Of a stretch of DNA of 64,000 nucleotides, positions 44,334 through 53,250 are shown piece after piece. Origin of the DNA: Cellulomonas palmilytica (GTDB lineage: Bacteria > Actinomycetota > Actinomycetes > Actinomycetales > Cellulomonadaceae); the NCBI RefSeq assembly GCF_021590045.1, contig NZ_CP062221.1, positions 248,001-312,000 on the forward strand. Direction: 5' to 3'. How positions within the stretch are numbered: position 1 is the first letter of the stretch; every line of letters starts with the position of its first letter. The position numbers and the translations under genes are program-made. The notes under the pieces are model-generated. The model saw only the letters and a program-made list of their open reading frames with translations, searched no databases and was not told the DNA's origin.

Positions 44334-45209
44334 TCACACGTCTCGCGACGACTCCTGCCACGCCGCTCGCAGGCCGTCCACGAGCGGCGTCGTCGGGCGG
44401 CCCAGGAGGGTCCGCAGGGTGTCGGTCGCGTCCGCGAGCGCCCCGGACGCGATGTCCTGGTCCATCGCCACGAGGAACCCCGCGGTCCCCTCGTCGAGCC
44501 CCGCCGCCAGCAGCCCGGCGCGCTGCTCGTCGGCCGTCACGCGGCGGTACGTCACCGGGCGGCCCAGCACCTCCGCGGCCGCCGCCGCGAGCTCGTCGTA
44601 CGTCCACGCGTGGTCGCCCGACAGCTCGTAGGTCCGCCCGTCGTGCCCGCTGCCCGTGACGACCGCGACGACGCCGCCCGCGAAGTCCGCGCGCGTCGCT
44701 GACGCCACGCGCCCGTCGCCGGCCGACCCGACGACCTCGCCCGTCGCGGCCGCCTGGCCGAGCGTCGCCACGTAGTTCTCCGTGTACCAGTTGTTGCGCA
44801 GCACGGTCACGACGAGCCCGGAGGCGGCCAGGAGCTCCTCGGTCGCCTTGTGCTCCGGCACGACGACGAGCGTGCTCGTGTCCGCGTGCGGCGCGCTCGT
44901 GTAGACGACGCGCCGCACGCCGGCGGTCTGCGCGGCCTCGACCGCCGCGGTGTGCTGCGGGATGCGCCGGCCGACCTCGGAGCCGGACACCAGCACGAGC
45001 GTGTCGGCACCCGCGAACGCGTCCGCGAGCGTCTCCGGGCGGTCGTAGTCGACCGTCGCGACCCGCACGCCGCGCGCCGCGAGGTCCGCGAGCCGCTCGG
45101 TGCGCCGTCCGCCTGCGACCACGTCGCCCGGCGCGACCCCCGCGTCCAGCAGACCCTCGACGACGAGACGGCCCAGGTGACCGGTGGCACCGGTGACGAC
45201 GACGGACAT
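44334..45209 (-). CDS. NmrA-like NAD(P)-binding protein
   Basis: 291 residues from ATG 45209. Rossmann motif VVVTGATGHLGRLVVEGLLD, then DTLVLVSGSEVGRRIPQHTA, VRRVVYTSAPHADTS and VLRNNWYTENYV. The atypical short-chain dehydrogenase group with this look includes QorB-type quinone reductases and NmrA redox sensors. The Tyr-x3-Lys pair of classical members is absent. Divergent from the AfsR-like regulator, which may control it. Confidence 0.85.
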   Translation of the reverse strand: MSVVVTGATGHLGRLVVEGLLDAGVAPGDVVAGGRRTERLADLAARGVRVATVDYDRPETLADAFAGADTLVLVSGSEVGRRIPQHTAAVEAAQTAGVRRVVYTSAPHADTSTLVVVPEHKATEELLAASGLVVTVLRNNWYTENYVATLGQAAATGEVVGSAGDGRVASATRADFAGGVVAVVTGSGHDGRTYELSGDHAWTYDELAAAAAEVLGRPVTYRRVTADEQRAGLLAAGLDEGTAGFLVAMDQDIASGALADATDTLRTLLGRPTTPLVDGLRAAWQESSRDV

Positions 45210-45260
45210 GACTTCCTCCTCGGGACGTCCACGGCCTGGCCCGTGAGGACCACCGGCGGT

Positions 45261-45292
45261 GGTGCGGTGACGTGGTGCGGTGACGTGGTGCG
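45261..45292. repeat. 13-bp tandem repeat in divergent promoter region
   Basis: GGTGCGGTGACGT occurs at 45261-45273 and 45274-45286, then GGTGCG at 45287-45292. Lies between the NmrA-like gene and the BTAD regulator gene, where a regulator would bind. Confidence 0.6.
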
Positions 45293-45407
45293 CGACGACG
45301 GGACGGCGCCGCACGTCCAGGTCAACGACCCCGCCGACCGAGAATTCCCACCGCTCGACGCGGGAGGTTCGCTGTGGCACGTGGGCCGGGTGGGGGATGC
45401 TGGGCCG

Positions 45408-48400
45408 GTGCACGTGACCACGCTCGGACCGCTCGCGCTCGACGGCCGGCCCGTCCGCGGCGAGCGGCTCGCGGCCGTGGTGCGCGAGCTCGTCGCGGCG
45501 CGCGGTCGCGCGGTGTCCGTGGGCGCGCTGACCGAGGCCGTGTGGGACGGGACGCCGCCCGACGACGAGACCGGGGCCGTGCAGGCGCTCGTCTCGCGCG
45601 TGCGGCGGCTCGGCCTCGTCGTGGAGTCGGTGCCCGGCGGGTACCGGGTCCCGCGCGACGGGCTCGTCGTGGACTCCGACGAGGTGCGCGCGCTCGTCGT
45701 CGCCGCCCGGACCGCGCTCGACGCCGACGACCCCGCGACCGCCGCGGCGCACGCCGCCGCGGCCCGTGCCCTGCTCCCGGCCGTGCCCGAGGACCCGGCG
45801 ACCGTGCGCCTGCTGGCGGACACCGCCGACGTCGCGGGACGCGCCGCCCTGCGCAGCGGTGGGCCGTTCGACGACGACGACCTGCGCCTGCTCGCGACCC
45901 GCACGCCGCCCGACGAGCCCGCGGTCGCGCTGCTGGTGCGCGTGCTGGCCGCGCAGGGCCGCGACGCGGAGGCGCTCGAGGTGGTCGAGTCGCTGCGCCG
46001 GGACCTGGCCGAGCGGTACGGCACGGACCCCTCGCCCGTGGTGCAGGACGCGCATCTCGCGCTGCTGCGCGGCGAGCTCGGCCGCACGCCGTCGACGCCG
46101 GTCCCGACGAGCACGACGAGCACGGCCGGCACGCCCACGAGCACGACGTCCGGCACGACGACCGCGCAGCCGCCGGGCTCGTCGTCGCGCGGCCCTGCCC
46201 GGCTGCCGCGCGCCTGGCGCCGCCCCGCGACCCCCCTCGTCGGGCGCGAGGCGGACGTCACCGCGGTCACGGCGGCGCTCGAGGACGGCCCGGTGGTCAC
46301 GGTCGTCGCGACGGGCGGTGCGGGCAAGACGCGGCTCGCGGCGGAGGTCGCGCGGCTCGCGGCCGAGCGGGGCGACGCGGTGCACGTCGTCGAGCTCGCG
46401 GGTCTGCGCTCGGGCGACGACGTGCTGCCCGCGCTGCTGACCGAGCTCGGCGGCGCCGAGACCGCGCCGTCGCTGCCCGACGTCACGGAGCGACGGGTGC
46501 TGCCGCCGGCCGAGCGACTGCGCGCGGCGGTGCACGACCTGCGTGGGCTCGTCGTGCTCGACAACTGCGAGCACGTGCTCGCCGACGCCGCGCGCGCGGT
46601 CGCGGACCTGCTCGCGGTCGCGCCGCCCGACGTCACGGTGCTCGCGACGTCGCGCGCGCCGCTCGGGCTGGTGGGCGAGCGCGTGCACCGCCTGCCGGCA
46701 CTGCCCGACGACGACGCGCTCGCTCTGCTGCGCGCTCGCGCGCAGGACGCGCGCCCCGGCCTGGTGTGGGACGACGAGCGGGCGCTCGAGCTGTGCCGAC
46801 GCCTCGACAACCTGCCGCTCGCGCTCGAGCTCGCCGCGGCGCGGCTGAGGTCGATGCCCGTCGCGGACCTGCTCGACGGGCTCGCGGACCGGTTCGCGCT
46901 GCTCGACGACGCGCTGCGCGGCCTGCCGGAGCGGCACGCGAGCCTGTGGGCGCTGGTCGACTGGAGCCGTGAGCTGCTGCCTCCGGACGAGCGCGACCTG
47001 CTGCAGCGCCTCGCGGTGGTGCCGGGCTCGTTCCCCGCGACGCTCGCGGCCGCCGTCGCGGGGCGACCCGACGTGCGCCGAGGCCTGGCGGACCTCGTCG
47101 ACCAGTCGCTGCTGGTGCTGGAGGACGCCGGGGCGGGGCCGGCCCGCTACCGGATGCTCGAGACCGTGCGTGAGTACGGCGACGCGCGGCTGGCGGCCGA
47201 CGACGCGCGCGACGACGCGATGCGCGGGCTCGTCGCGTGGGCGGCGCGCGAGGCGGCGGACGTGTCGGGCCGGCTGCTGGGTGCGGGTCAGCTCGCGGCG
47301 CTCGCGCGGTGCGACGACGAGGCGGAGACGCTCGTCGCGGCGCTGCGCTGGGCCGTCGAGCGCGACGACGACGCCGCGGCGGTCGACGTGGCGTCCGCGG
47401 TGTTCCTGTGGTGGACGGTGCGCGGCCTGCACCTGGAGGTGATCGGCTGGGCGGCGCGCCTGCTGCGCGCGGACCACCCGGCCGCCCGGCGGCGCTCGGC
47501 CCTGCTCGTCGGCGCCGCGGCCCTGCCCCCGGGGGCGCGGCTGCCCGACGGCGACCGCGCCGCGTTCGTCCTGGTGCAGTGCGCGGTGAACAGCGGGGTC
47601 GCGTCGTCGACGCGCGGCGCGGTGCTCGCGCACCGGGCGCTGCGGCGCGTGCTGCGCGAGCAGGGCGACGAGGTGAGCCCGCGCGTGCGGGCGTTCGCGG
47701 ACGTGATCCCGGTGCTCGCGTCGTCGGACGTCGTCGAGCTCGAGGCCGCGGCACACGGGCTCGTCACGCACGACGACGAGCACGTCCGCGCGCTCGGCCT
47801 GTTCCTGCGGGCTGCGGTGCGGGAGAACGGCGGCGACGTCGAGCGGTCCGCGCAGGACGCGCGGGCCGCGTTCACGCTGTTCGAGCGGCTGGGCGACCAC
47901 TGGGGCATGGGCATGGCGGCGCAGGGGGTCGCGCAGTGGACGGCCGCGCACGCGGAGACCGGGGCCGTGGAGTGGCTCGAGCGCGGCGTGCGGCACCTCG
48001 AGCTCGTCGGCGCCGCGCAGGACGCGCGGAGCCTGCGGGTGGTGCTCGACGTGCAGCGCGCGCTCGAGGGCTCGGCCGACGCGGTCGACGCGCTGCGGGA
48101 GACGGCCCGCGCACCGCGCGCCGACGACTCCGACGTGACGCAGGCGCTGCTCGGGCTCGCGATGGTCGCGCTCGCCCGGGGCGACCGGGCGACGGCCGTG
48201 GCCCGCGCGCTGGAGGCCGCGGACCGCGTCGAGGCGAACACCGACCCCGTCGCCCAGGCGCGCGTGGTGTTCCGGGTGTCGGCGGTCGTCGTGCTGCTGC
48301 AGGCGACGCCGACCGCGCAGACCGGGCCGACGGCGCGCGACGAGGTCGAGGGGCACGTGCGGCGGGTCCTGGCCCGCGCGGCCGCCGACGTGGGCACCCT

Positions 48401-48677
48401 GGCGGACATCCCGGTGATCGGGTCGTTCGCGCTCGGGTGCGCCGAGCTCGCGGCATGGCGCGGCGACGTCGACGAGGCGAGCGAGCTGTGGGCGCTCGGG
48501 CGGCGCACGGGCGCGAACCTCGCGAACGCCGCGCTGCAGCTCGGTCAGCCCCTGTCCATCGCGGCCCGCGCCGCGGGCGAGGACGGCGAGCGGCGCATCG
48601 AGGAGCTGCGCGCGCTGCCGGCGGCCGAGATCCAGCGACGGATCCTGGCCGCCGGCGAGCGGGTGCTCAGCGACTGA
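45408..48677 (+). CDS. AfsR/SARP-like regulator: BTAD plus NB-ARC ATPase and TPR-like region
   Basis: 1089 residues from GTG 45408. N-terminal winged helix (VTTLGPLALDGRPVRGERLA, VGALTEAVWDGTPPDDETGA) and BTAD helices up to about 230, a Thr/Ser-rich linker, then an NB-ARC/STAND ATPase with Walker A ATGGAGKTRLA near 302-312, RGLVVLDNCEHVL and the sensor LATSRAPLGLVGERV. The C-terminal 450 residues are helical repeats. These proteins switch on gene sets after signal-driven ATP exchange. Its target is unknown; the neighbouring NmrA-like gene is the simplest candidate. Confidence 0.87.
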   Translation: MHVTTLGPLALDGRPVRGERLAAVVRELVAARGRAVSVGALTEAVWDGTPPDDETGAVQALVSRVRRLGLVVESVPGGYRVPRDGLVVDSDEVRALVVAARTALDADDPATAAAHAAAARALLPAVPEDPATVRLLADTADVAGRAALRSGGPFDDDDLRLLATRTPPDEPAVALLVRVLAAQGRDAEALEVVESLRRDLAERYGTDPSPVVQDAHLALLRGELGRTPSTPVPTSTTSTAGTPTSTTSGTTTAQPPGSSSRGPARLPRAWRRPATPLVGREADVTAVTAALEDGPVVTVVATGGAGKTRLAAEVARLAAERGDAVHVVELAGLRSGDDVLPALLTELGGAETAPSLPDVTERRVLPPAERLRAAVHDLRGLVVLDNCEHVLADAARAVADLLAVAPPDVTVLATSRAPLGLVGERVHRLPALPDDDALALLRARAQDARPGLVWDDERALELCRRLDNLPLALELAAARLRSMPVADLLDGLADRFALLDDALRGLPERHASLWALVDWSRELLPPDERDLLQRLAVVPGSFPATLAAAVAGRPDVRRGLADLVDQSLLVLEDAGAGPARYRMLETVREYGDARLAADDARDDAMRGLVAWAAREAADVSGRLLGAGQLAALARCDDEAETLVAALRWAVERDDDAAAVDVASAVFLWWTVRGLHLEVIGWAARLLRADHPAARRRSALLVGAAALPPGARLPDGDRAAFVLVQCAVNSGVASSTRGAVLAHRALRRVLREQGDEVSPRVRAFADVIPVLASSDVVELEAAAHGLVTHDDEHVRALGLFLRAAVRENGGDVERSAQDARAAFTLFERLGDHWGMGMAAQGVAQWTAAHAETGAVEWLERGVRHLELVGAAQDARSLRVVLDVQRALEGSADAVDALRETARAPRADDSDVTQALLGLAMVALARGDRATAVARALEAADRVEANTDPVAQARVVFRVSAVVVLLQATPTAQTGPTARDEVEGHVRRVLARAAADVGTLADIPVIGSFALGCAELAAWRGDVDEASELWALGRRTGANLANAALQLGQPLSIAARAAGEDGERRIEELRALPAAEIQRRILAAGERVLSD

Positions 48678-48680
48678 CGG

Positions 48681-49511
48681 TCAGACCTTGCGGCGGTACG
48701 CCCGCAGCGCGAGCGGCATGAACACCGCCACCAGGCCGACGCACCACGCGAGCGTCCACCACACGTGGCTGCCGATTGGTGTGCCGAGGAACAGCCCGCG
48801 CATGGAGTCCACGAGGTGCGTGAGCGGGTTGACGTCGACGAAGCCCTGCATCCACGTCGGCAGGTCGTCGGTCCGGACGAACACGTTCGAGCCGAAGCTC
48901 AGCGGCATGACGATCAGGAACATCACGCCCTGCACGGCGCCCGAGGTCCGCACGACCATCCCGACCCACACGGACACCCAGCTCAGGCACACCGCGAACA
49001 GCACCGCGAGCAGGCAGCCCGCGACGGCCTCGAGCGGGCTCGTCTCGATGCGGAAGCCCATCGCATAGCCCGTCACGATCGTCACCACCGCGACGATCAC
49101 GTACCGCACGACGTCGCCGAGCACCGCGCCCAGCAGCGGTGCGCTGCGCGGGATCGGCAGCGACTTGAACCGGTCGAAGATGCCCTTGGACAGGTCGGTG
49201 TTGAGGTTCACGCCGATCGCGATCGCTCCCTGCGCGATGGTCTGCGCGAGGATGCCCGGCAGCAGGAACTGCAGGTAGCTGCCCGTGCTGCCGGCGACCG
49301 CGTTGCCGAAGATCGTCACGAAGATCGCGAGGAAGATGATCGGCTGCAGCGTCACGTCGATGAGCGCCTCGGGCGTGCGCCACGTCTTGATGAGCGAGCG
49401 CTTCGTCAGCGCCGCGGAGTGCCGCACGAGCGGGAACGGGCGCGGCCGGCGTGGGGCCGCACCGCGTGGGGCGTCCTGCGTGCGGGGGCGGTCCAGGGTC
49501 GCGGTGCTCAT
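48681..49511 (-). CDS. ABC-2 type transporter permease (DrrB-like)
   Basis: 276 residues from ATG 49511, overlapping the ATPase gene by 4 bp. Six membrane helices; the N-terminal amphipathic helix (LVRHSAALTKRSLIKTWRTP) and VMFLIVMPLSFGSNVFV with the following DVNPLTHLVDSMRGLFLG are typical of daunorubicin-resistance-type permeases. It exports a hydrophobic compound or lipid. Its end is four bases from the convergent AfsR-like gene. Confidence 0.9.
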   Translation of the reverse strand: MSTATLDRPRTQDAPRGAAPRRPRPFPLVRHSAALTKRSLIKTWRTPEALIDVTLQPIIFLAIFVTIFGNAVAGSTGSYLQFLLPGILAQTIAQGAIAIGVNLNTDLSKGIFDRFKSLPIPRSAPLLGAVLGDVVRYVIVAVVTIVTGYAMGFRIETSPLEAVAGCLLAVLFAVCLSWVSVWVGMVVRTSGAVQGVMFLIVMPLSFGSNVFVRTDDLPTWMQGFVDVNPLTHLVDSMRGLFLGTPIGSHVWWTLAWCVGLVAVFMPLALRAYRRKV

Positions 49512-50491
49512 GCCGCCACCTCCTTCGAGTTCTCGGGCGCGTCGTCGGACGACGTCGTGCGGCCGGTCAGCGTGAAGAACACCTCGTCGAGGCTCGGCAG
49601 GTGCAGCGAGAGCTCGGTCACCGCGATCCCTGCGGAGCCGAGCCGCGCGACGGTCGCGGTGAGCGCCTCGTCGTCGGCCACGGGGACCGCGAGGACGCCC
49701 TTGCGGATCTCGTCGGCCGCCGCACCCGTGCTCACCTCGGACAGGATCTGCGCGGTGTGCTCCAGGCGCGCCGCGTCGCTCGGGCGGACCTCCAGCGTGA
49801 GGCCGCCGACGACGCGCTTGAGGCCGTCGGGGGTGTCGTGCGCGATCACGCGGCCGTGGTCGACGACCGTGATCTCGTCGGCCAGCGCGTCCGCCTCCTC
49901 CAGGTACTGCGTGGTGAGCAGGACCGTCGAGCCGTCCGCGACGAGCGAGCGGACCACGTCCCACATCTGCTCGCGCTTCGCCGGGTCGAGGCCCGTGGTC
50001 GGCTCGTCGAGGAAGATCACGTCGGGACGTCCGACGAGCGACGCCGCGAGGTCGAGGCGGCGGCGCATGCCCCCGGAGTACGTCTTCGCGGGCCGGTCGG
50101 CGGCGTCCGCGAGGTCGAACCACTCGAGCAGCTCGGCGGCACGCTCACGCGCGCCCGTGCGGCCCAGCTCGAGCAGCGTGCCGAACAGCACGAGGTTCTG
50201 GCGGCCCGTGAGGTCCTCGTCGACGGACGCGTACTGGCCCGTGAGGCCGATGCCGTGGCGGACCTTCTCGGCGTCGCGCACGACGTCGAGGCCGTTGATG
50301 CGGGCCGTGCCCGCGTCGGGCCGCAGGAGGGTGGACAGGATGCGGACGGTCGTCGTCTTGCCGGCGCCGTTCGGGCCGAGGACACCGAGCACGGTCCCTC
50401 GGGGCACGACGAGGTCGACGCCGTTGAGCGCCTTCGTCCCGCCGAAGTGCTTGACGAGGCCCTCGGCCTCGATCACCAGGTCTGTGGTCAT
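49508..50491 (-). CDS. ABC transporter ATP-binding protein (DrrA-like)
   Basis: 327 residues from ATG 50491, with GGGTGG upstream; GTG 50500 is an alternative. Walker A GPNGAGKT (39-46), signature YSGGMRRRLDLA, Walker B VIFLDEPTTGLD and a C-terminal DrrA-type regulatory domain (LPSLDEVFFTLTGR). It energises the DrrB-like permease. Together they form a two-gene exporter. Confidence 0.92.
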   Translation of the reverse strand: MTTDLVIEAEGLVKHFGGTKALNGVDLVVPRGTVLGVLGPNGAGKTTTVRILSTLLRPDAGTARINGLDVVRDAEKVRHGIGLTGQYASVDEDLTGRQNLVLFGTLLELGRTGARERAAELLEWFDLADAADRPAKTYSGGMRRRLDLAASLVGRPDVIFLDEPTTGLDPAKREQMWDVVRSLVADGSTVLLTTQYLEEADALADEITVVDHGRVIAHDTPDGLKRVVGGLTLEVRPSDAARLEHTAQILSEVSTGAAADEIRKGVLAVPVADDEALTATVARLGSAGIAVTELSLHLPSLDEVFFTLTGRTTSSDDAPENSKEVAA

Positions 50492-50581
50492 GGCGACCAC
50501 CCTGGGACGACGCGCTGATACGCCCCCGACACGCCGCTGACACGGACGGCACGACGCGAGCGGCCGGCCGTCAGCGCGGCG

Positions 50582-50848
50582 TCAGGGGACGTCGTGAGGC
50601 CGCGACGAGCTGGTCACCAGGTGGTCCACGGCGCCCGAGAGCCGCACCAGCGCGACGGCGACGAGCGCGAGGCCCACGAGGGCCAGCACCCACGCCAGGA
50701 TCTGCATCACCAGCGGCAGCGCCCCGGCGGACGCCCCGCCCCCGAACAACGCCACGAGCGTCCCGAGGAGGACGCCGCCGAGAAGGATCGCGAGCCCGCG
50801 AGCGAGCTGCGGGGCGATCGGACGGTACGGCTCGGGCTGCGACGTCAT
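50582..50848 (-). CDS. small two-helix membrane protein
   Basis: 88 residues from ATG 50848. Hydrophilic start (MTSQPEPYRPIAPQLARG) followed by two membrane segments (LAILLGGVLLGTLVALFGG and LVMQILAWVLALVGLALVAV) with a short cytoplasmic tail. No recognised family. It lies 90 bp upstream of the transporter pair on the same strand and may be co-transcribed with it. Confidence 0.7.
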   Translation of the reverse strand: MTSQPEPYRPIAPQLARGLAILLGGVLLGTLVALFGGGASAGALPLVMQILAWVLALVGLALVAVALVRLSGAVDHLVTSSSRPHDVP

Positions 50849-50916
50849 GCCGAGGATCATGGCAGCGACAGCCTCCCGGCCACCAGGTCCGGTCGGTGCG
50901 TCACTCTCCGCCGGTG

Positions 50917-53193
50917 TCAGGACGGCTCGCGGCGCAGCACCAGGATCGTCACGTCGTCGACCGACGACGGGTCGGTGCACTCACGCACCACGTCGTCGAC
51001 GTCCACGGGACCCGGACCTTGACGGCGGAACGCGCCGACGAGCCGCTGCAGGCCCGCGCGCAGGTTCGTCGAGCGCGAGTCGACCAGGCCGTCGCTGTAG
51101 AGCACGAGGCCGCCGCCGGGCTCGATCTGCAGGTGGTGCGTCGGCGGCTCGCCCGAGCCGACGCCGACGGGCCGGTCGACCGGCACGTCCTGCAGCGTCG
51201 CGTCGCCGTCCGGCCCCAGGAGCAGCGGGCGGGGGTGGCCCGCGACGGACAGCTCGACGTCCCCCGTCGCCGGGTCGACCGCGGCGACCACCACGGTCGC
51301 CATGTCGGTGGCCATCGTGCGGCGCGCGACGACGTCGGTCCAGCGCAGCGCCTCGGCGGGGGCGTCGCCGCGCAGCAGGAACGCGCGCAGCGCGTTGCGG
51401 AGCTGTCCCATCGCCGCGGCCGCGGACAGCCCGTGCCCGGCGACGTCCCCGATGACGACGGCCGTGCGCCCGTCGGGCAGCGCGAACGCGTCGTACCAGT
51501 CGCCGCCGACCTGCCCGCCCGGCGCTGGCACGTACCGCGCCTGCAGGTCCCAGCCGTCGATGGTCGGCAGCCGCTCGGGCAGCAGCGAGCGCTGGACGGT
51601 CTGCGCGGCGCCGAGCGCCCAGCGCGTGCGCAGCAGCAGCGTCTCGAGCAGCCGCCGGCGCAGGTCGGTCACCGACCGGCGCTCCTGCGGCGTCCACGGC
51701 GCGCAGCGACCACGCACCACCTCGGTCCACTTCTCGAACGACTTGCGCGGGCTCAGCCGCACCTCGTCGCCCTCGCGCCGCGCGATCGCCTTGTTGTGCG
51801 GGTCGCCGCCCCACGCGACCTCCTGCACGGCCTCGCCGCGCAGCCAGACGATCGCGCGGTCGTCGGGCAGCCGCACCGCGAGCACGCCCGCGACGCCGGG
51901 CAGAGCCGCCGCGAGCGCGGGCTCCTGCGTGGTGAGGGCGGTCCGGTCGGCGACGTCCTCGGGCTGGTCCGCGAGCCACGCGAGCAACGGCGTCGGGTCC
52001 GCCGGCACCTCGCCCTCGGTCGCCCACGTGCCGTCGCCGAACACCACGACGCCGCGCGCCGGGACGAGCTCGAGCAGCGACGCGCCGCTTGCGGTGCGGC
52101 CCACGAGCGCCTCCCCGAGCGTGTGGTCGGCGTCGCGCGACGCGATGAGCAGCCGCACGAGCGTCGCGTCCGCCGCGAGCGCGGCCTGCAGCTCGTCCTC
52201 CTCCGCGCGCGCGACGAGGCGCAGCGACAACGACGAGCCGAGGAACTCCGCGGCCGCGCGCACGCCGTACGGCGGGTGGTGCGGGCCGGAGTAGTGGTGG
52301 CACGCGACCAGGCCCCACAGTCGCCCGTCGCGCAGCAGCGAGATCGACATCGACGCGGCGACGCCCATGTTGCCCAGGTACTCGAGGTGGATCGGCGAGA
52401 CCGAGCGCAGGACCGAGTGCGTGAGGTCGAGCGGCGCACCCGTGGCGGCGTCCAGGCCCGGGACGATCGCCGCGGGCCGGTAGCCCACGTCCGCGATGAG
52501 GCGGATCCAGTTCTTCTCGTACAGCGCCCGGGCCTGCGGCGGGATGTCCGAGGCGGGGTAGTGCAGGCCGTGGAACGAGTTGAGGTCCGCGCGCTTCGCC
52601 TCGGCCACGACCTCACCGTTGTACTCGGCGTCGAACCGGTAGATCATCACGCGGTCGAAGCCCGTCAGGTCCCGCACCTCGCGCGCCGCGACGTCGTAGA
52701 GCTCCGTGAGCGAGTGCGTGCCGTTGAGCCGCTCGACCGCGCCACGCACCGCCTGGTACGTGTTCGGGAACGAGAACGGGCGCGGTCCCGTGGACGGCTC
52801 GAGCTCGACGACGAGCAGCGTGCGCGTGCCGACCTCCACGCGGTGCAGCACCGCGTCGACCTCCACCGGGCCGTGCGGCGTGGCCGCGACGACGACGAGC
52901 GGGTTGCGCAGCCGCAGGTTGCCGAACGTGCGCAGGTGCTGACGGAGCTGGTCGGCGGCCTCCGCGCCCAGGAGCGTGCGCAGGTCCGAGCCGAGCACCT
53001 CCGGTGCGGTGCGGCCCAGCAGGTCCGCGACGTTCTCCGAGACGTGCTCGACGACGAGGTCGGGCTCGGTGACTGCGAGCAGCACGCCGTGCGGCTGCAC
53101 CGACCCGGGCACGTGGATGGGCTCGCGCGCGCAGTTGTCCAGGTCGACGGGCTCGCCGGGGGCCAGCAGCTCGGTCGTCTCGCTCTCCGGCAT
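50917..53193 (-). CDS. bacteriophytochrome with SpoIIE-type phosphatase output
   Basis: 758 residues from ATG 53193, eight bases after GAGGAGG. PAS domain with the biliverdin-binding Cys21 (DNCAREPIHVPGSVQPHG), GAF domain with DIPPQAR (216-222) and chromophore His269 (SPIHLEYLGNMGV), and a PHY domain with the tongue motif SPRKSF near 480. The output is a PP2C/SpoIIE phosphatase (GGDWYDAFALPDGRTAVVIG, then DVAGHG) instead of a histidine kinase. It should sense red/far-red light and dephosphorylate a protein, perhaps an anti-sigma antagonist. No STAS or RsbW partner gene is adjacent, and no haem oxygenase gene is seen in the window. Confidence 0.9.
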   Translation of the reverse strand: MPESETTELLAPGEPVDLDNCAREPIHVPGSVQPHGVLLAVTEPDLVVEHVSENVADLLGRTAPEVLGSDLRTLLGAEAADQLRQHLRTFGNLRLRNPLVVVAATPHGPVEVDAVLHRVEVGTRTLLVVELEPSTGPRPFSFPNTYQAVRGAVERLNGTHSLTELYDVAAREVRDLTGFDRVMIYRFDAEYNGEVVAEAKRADLNSFHGLHYPASDIPPQARALYEKNWIRLIADVGYRPAAIVPGLDAATGAPLDLTHSVLRSVSPIHLEYLGNMGVAASMSISLLRDGRLWGLVACHHYSGPHHPPYGVRAAAEFLGSSLSLRLVARAEEDELQAALAADATLVRLLIASRDADHTLGEALVGRTASGASLLELVPARGVVVFGDGTWATEGEVPADPTPLLAWLADQPEDVADRTALTTQEPALAAALPGVAGVLAVRLPDDRAIVWLRGEAVQEVAWGGDPHNKAIARREGDEVRLSPRKSFEKWTEVVRGRCAPWTPQERRSVTDLRRRLLETLLLRTRWALGAAQTVQRSLLPERLPTIDGWDLQARYVPAPGGQVGGDWYDAFALPDGRTAVVIGDVAGHGLSAAAAMGQLRNALRAFLLRGDAPAEALRWTDVVARRTMATDMATVVVAAVDPATGDVELSVAGHPRPLLLGPDGDATLQDVPVDRPVGVGSGEPPTHHLQIEPGGGLVLYSDGLVDSRSTNLRAGLQRLVGAFRRQGPGPVDVDDVVRECTDPSSVDDVTILVLRREPS

Positions 53194-53250
53194 CGGCTGC
53201 ACCTCCTCGTCGGCCTCGTCCGACCTGCAACCTAACCCACGCCGGCGACG

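Noticed and set aside
44334..48356. 1340-residue minus-strand open frame
   Set aside because: Only its last 291 residues, from ATG 45209, are a real NmrA-like protein; the rest is antisense to the AfsR-like gene.
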